From Cryptomeria japonica (taxonomy: Eukaryota > Streptophyta > Pinopsida > Cupressales > Cupressaceae): a stretch of 64,000 bases of DNA. Below the pieces are notes generated by a model, which was given only the letters and a program-made list of their open reading frames with translations, was not told where the DNA came from and ran no database searches. Shown here piece by piece: positions 61,375 through 64,000 of this stretch. Both the position numbers and the translations under genes were made by a program. The DNA lies in assembly GCF_030272615.1 (NCBI RefSeq), contig NC_081413.1:142201872-142265871 (forward strand), written 5' to 3'. Numbering within the stretch: the first letter of the stretch is position 1; the number at the start of each line of letters is the position of its first letter.

Positions 61375-61402
61375 TCAGAAATCTAGTCCAAATGTATTAG
61401 TG
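61375..61402 (-). repeat. CACTA right terminal inverted repeat
   Basis: Ends ATGTATTAGTG; reverse complement starts CACTAATACATTTGGA. Flanked by TAT, as at the left end. Confidence 0.85.
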
Positions 61403-61471
61403 TATGTATATATGTATATATGTACATATGTATATATGTACATCTATACATATACATATGTATGTACATAA

Positions 61472-61502
<31 letters not shown>

Positions 61503-61511
61503 TTTATGTAT
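61403..61511. repeat. TATG/TATA microsatellite, continuation of 20390-20596
   Basis: (TATG)n and (TACA)n directly outside the CACTA end. It is probably the other half of the repeat tract into which the CACTA inserted. Confidence 0.88.
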
Positions 61512-61607
61512 AAAGGTAAATATAATGAATAGGGAAATATAGAGCTTCAATTAACAACCATGTGATCTTTAATTATTTATTCTATGTTTTTTCGTTTCAC
61601 TATATTT

Positions 61608-61665
<58 letters not shown>

Positions 61666-61810
61666 TATACATATGTGTATGTACAAGTATACACACACAC
61701 GCACACATATGTATATATGTTTATATACATATATACATATATGTATATGTACAAATATATATACATATATGTATATGTATGTATATGTACATATATATAC
61801 ATATACATAT

Positions 61811-62904
61811 AGGGTGAACTCACAATAATGGTTCCCACTTTTTTGCCACTTTTGACACTGAGATGAACAATTTTAAAATAATCTTCAACTTCCGACAACT
61901 ATAACTTTTAAACTATTAAGAATTTGAAGATGATGTAAATTAGTGATTTGTAGAATTTCATCTGTAGATTCTGTATATATTTTTTTAAATTTTTTTTGAA
62001 GGATTTTTTAAAAATATTTCCATCTCCCTCGAAAAGTATTTTTTTACAACAAACTACATTTTTTAAGAGTGATGTGTCTCCTGAAACTCATAACTTTTTT
62101 TCTATAAATGATAAAAACTCAATTCTTTCGAATTTTGGTTTGTAACATCAATATCCAGGGCTTGCAGTTGGTTTGATAGTGATATGTTCAATATTTTTCA
62201 TTTTATTAAGTTTTGAAGTCCGACTAGTCATAATTCAGACATAGGTTTACGTTTGAACACATAACTTATTCTATATATATCGAAATTCAATTTTATTTTT
62301 TTTGTTAGAAAGAAGACATCAATTCCCAGGGCTTAGATATTTTTAGATTTTTTTTAAATTAGTTTCCTATTTTTTCCAATGCGTTGAACAGAGAAGTTCA
62401 TGTTCGGTGAAAAACCTATATTTGGTATAATTAAAAAAACAAGTTCATAATAAACTCAATATGTAATAAAATTATATTCATTGGAAAGCTTGCTTCGAGG
62501 ACTATAATACTACATTTTGGGTTGTCAAGATCATTCCATTTGAGCCTTCAACTAGAGGTTTCAAGGCCAAAAATCTGCAAAAAAATGTAGAAATTTTCAG
62601 AGAAGTGTTAAAAAAGGGGTTCGAACGAAGGGGGGTTCAAGCGAACCCCCTATTTTTAGGGGGGTTTGAATGAAGGGGGTTTCGATCGAACCCCCACGCT
62701 ATAATTGAAAAATGACATAAAAGGGCATTAAAGGTGCTTCGCTCGAAAGATGGGGTTCGAGCGAAGTGGGGTCTTCGCTCGAACCCCAAAGGGTATTTCG
62801 TTCGAACACCCCCACTTCGCTCGAACCCCTCGTAAACAAAATTTTTCACTTTCGCCAATTTTCTTCGTTGGCAAAAGTGGGAACCAGCTTTGTGAGTTCA
62901 CCCT
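61811..62904. mobile_element. TIR element (about 1.1 kb), non-coding, family unknown
   Basis: Ends are inverted copies: AGGGTGAACTCACAA, 3 bases, TGGTTCCCACTTTT, then TTGCCA. The flanks are TA-rich so the TSD cannot be read. The interior has no coding sequence; it is T-rich, with AGGGCTT words repeated, and holds a TTCGNNCGAA array. It looks like a MITE or foldback element. Confidence 0.65.
62616..62830. repeat. palindromic TTCGNNCGAA array with GGGG/CCCC flanks
   Basis: In 215 bp there are about nine forms such as GGGGTTCGAACGAAGG, TTCGATCGAACCCCC, CTTCGCTCGAACCCC and GGGGTTCGAGCGAAG, in both orientations. They could form several hairpins. No gene. Confidence 0.85.
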
Positions 62905-62942
62905 ATATGTATATATATTTACACACACACACACACACACAG

Positions 62943-62979
<37 letters not shown>

Positions 62980-63346
62980 ACATATATATGTATATATATA
63001 CATATATATATGGAGAGAGAGAGAGAGAGAGAGTTCAAATATAGTGAAACGGAAAAAAAAAAAACATAATTAAAGATCACATGGTTGTTAATTGAAGCTT
63101 TATATTTGCATGTTCATTATATTTACCTTTACGGACAAAACATGTGATTGGTTTATAGTCCAATTTGTACACCAATTGATTGAAAATATGTAGAAATGTT
63201 GATCATGCACAATAGTAAATGGCAATTAAAGGCTATGGTGATAGATTTATTCTGTTGACCAAAATAATATAAATAGTTTTATGGTAAAAATAATGAAATC
63301 AATAATAATAGTCTTTTAATTAAAATTATCATATTTCTACAATCCA

Positions 63347-63697
63347 TAATAATATGTATAGCTACTTTGTGGATTTGATCGTGTGACTTTTTTGCATTGG
63401 TGTTCCATATCACACTCTATGATCCATCATTAGGATGTTTAGAGAATACCAGATATGAAAGAAGGTAAATTGCAAACTGAGACCAACTCAAATGTCAAAT
63501 GTGTGTAGGGATAAATGATGAAATGACATTCTTCCCTACACACATTTGACATTTGAGCCGGTCTCAGACTGCAATTTATTCTCTTTCATATCCTGACATT
63601 CTCTAAACATCTTGATGATAGATCACAGAGTGTGATCCAAAATGTTGATGCAAAAAAGTCACACAATCAAATCCAGAAGGCAGCAATACATAATATT
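63347..63697. repeat. near-perfect hairpin, arms about 165 bp, loop 23 bp
   Basis: Left arm 63347-63510 contains TGGATTTGATCGTGTGACTT, ATCACACTCT, GATGTTTAGAGAAT, GATATGAAAGA and CAAATGTCAAATGTGTGTAGGG. The right arm from 63534 is its reverse complement with scattered mismatches. The loop is 63511-63533. No ORF. MITE-like or a small-RNA precursor-like structure. Confidence 0.9.
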
Positions 63698-64000
63698 TTA
63701 TTTATAATCATCAAATAAATCAACATCTCAATTTGAATTAGTTTTATAAACTCAAGAATTAATTTATATCTATTACTATTTCTTATATTATATAAATTAA
63801 TTAAACTCTTTAATATAGATTGTATGTAATTTTTCTACATTTAATGAGCTTAATGTGAATCTAAAACACACAAATAAGCCTGAAAAAATTTCTTGTTGAA
63901 TATGAAAAAAACTAAATATGAGTATAGGGAAGTGTACCGGTAGCCATTATAGCTAGTTTCACACACCCATAGATCCTAAATGGTACATCAAATTTTCACT
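63698..64000. other. nothing recognised
   Basis: AT-rich DNA without coding motif or repeat; 63131-63346 is similar. Confidence 0.5.

Larger units (their letters stand above)
20597..61402 (-). mobile_element. CACTA (En/Spm-type) DNA transposon with nested insertions
   Basis: The left end reads CACTAGTACATTTGGA and the reverse complement of the right end CACTAATACATTTGGA; the first 28 bp of the two ends agree at 24 positions. Both flanks are TAT (20594-20596, 61403-61405), the 3-bp duplication expected for CACTA, though the flanking DNA is itself TA-rich. Subterminal GTCGGA/TGACGAA repeats lie at both ends. It encodes a tnp2-type transposase and a TNPA-like second protein on the minus strand. 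Without the two LTR elements inside it (29336-37241, 37701-53598) and their duplicated sites it is about 17 kb; the part 20930-26450 may be a third insertion or captured DNA. A PPR fragment lies near the right end. Confidence 0.85.
61512..63130. repeat. large inverted repeat with microsatellite arms
   Basis: Left arm 61512-61810: AAAGGTAAATATAATGAA, GCTTCAATTAACAACCATGT, GATCTTTAATTAT, TTTCACTATATTTGAACTCT, (CT)n, (AC)n, TA/TG repeat. The right arm 62905-63130 is its reverse complement in the same order, with different repeat lengths. The centre is the TIR element 61811-62904. Confidence 0.9.

Noticed and set aside
61569-61898. ORFs rich in Ser/Leu/His/Tyr
   Set aside because: Translations of CT, AC and TA repeats.

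Overview
This is nuclear DNA of a land plant, and almost all of it is nested, decayed transposable elements. There is no operon structure, no tRNA or rRNA gene, and no intact host gene that I can recognise. GT-AG introns, Ty1/copia and Ty3/gypsy LTR retrotransposons, a CACTA transposon and a PPR gene fragment all point to a large plant genome. A gymnosperm is my guess, from PPR wording and nesting style; nothing in the window proves it.

Layout. 1-4629: 3' part of a plus-strand copia element (A), inserted in the gag of an older minus-strand copia (C; gag pieces 4630-4691 and 7285-7531, PBS 7593-7604, LTR from 7607 rightward). The same C gag was hit again by a solo LTR (4697-7284, target duplication TGACT). 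8183-10029: no genes, but an irregular GATAAG/CTTATC array. 10030-11570: minus-strand gypsy pol fragment with an RNase H-like domain ahead of RT. 11583-12690: microsatellite and AT-rich LTR-like DNA. 12692-20389: 5'-truncated copia element (D) with gag, no pol, and a long second ORF; a solo LTR (14169-16182, TSD CATTT) splits it; its 3' LTR is 19462-20389.

20597-61402 is a CACTA element with matching terminal inverted repeats and 3-bp flanks TAT/TAT, sitting in a TA/TATG microsatellite. Its tnp2-type transposase (54480-58695, minus) and a second TNPA-like ORF (28170-29292, continuing at 37247-37450) are broken up by two complete LTR elements: F (29336-37241, minus, TSD GGGAA, gag-pro only) and E (37701-53598, plus, TSD AAAAT, Tat/Ogre-like gypsy). 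The CACTA also holds a PPR fragment (60200-60943) and, in its left arm, a 3.7-kb ORF (22710-26441) with 17 internal TAA/TAG codons and no frameshift.

Element E is the most informative unit. It has gag-pro, a separate pol (G-patch, RT, RNase H, second RNase H, integrase) and, downstream of pol on the opposite strand, a spliced plant-mobile-domain gene (49782-52634) whose intron carries two repeat arrays. Its LTRs differ at only 5 of about 603 aligned sites, yet its pol has many stops, which suggests it was copied in trans.

The right end (61403-64000) holds a large inverted repeat built of microsatellites around a 1.1-kb TIR element, and a near-perfect 350-bp hairpin.

Across the window nearly all premature stops fit C-to-T change at CAA, CAG or CGA, and frameshifts are few. 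All homology calls are from recognition of motifs; no database search was run.
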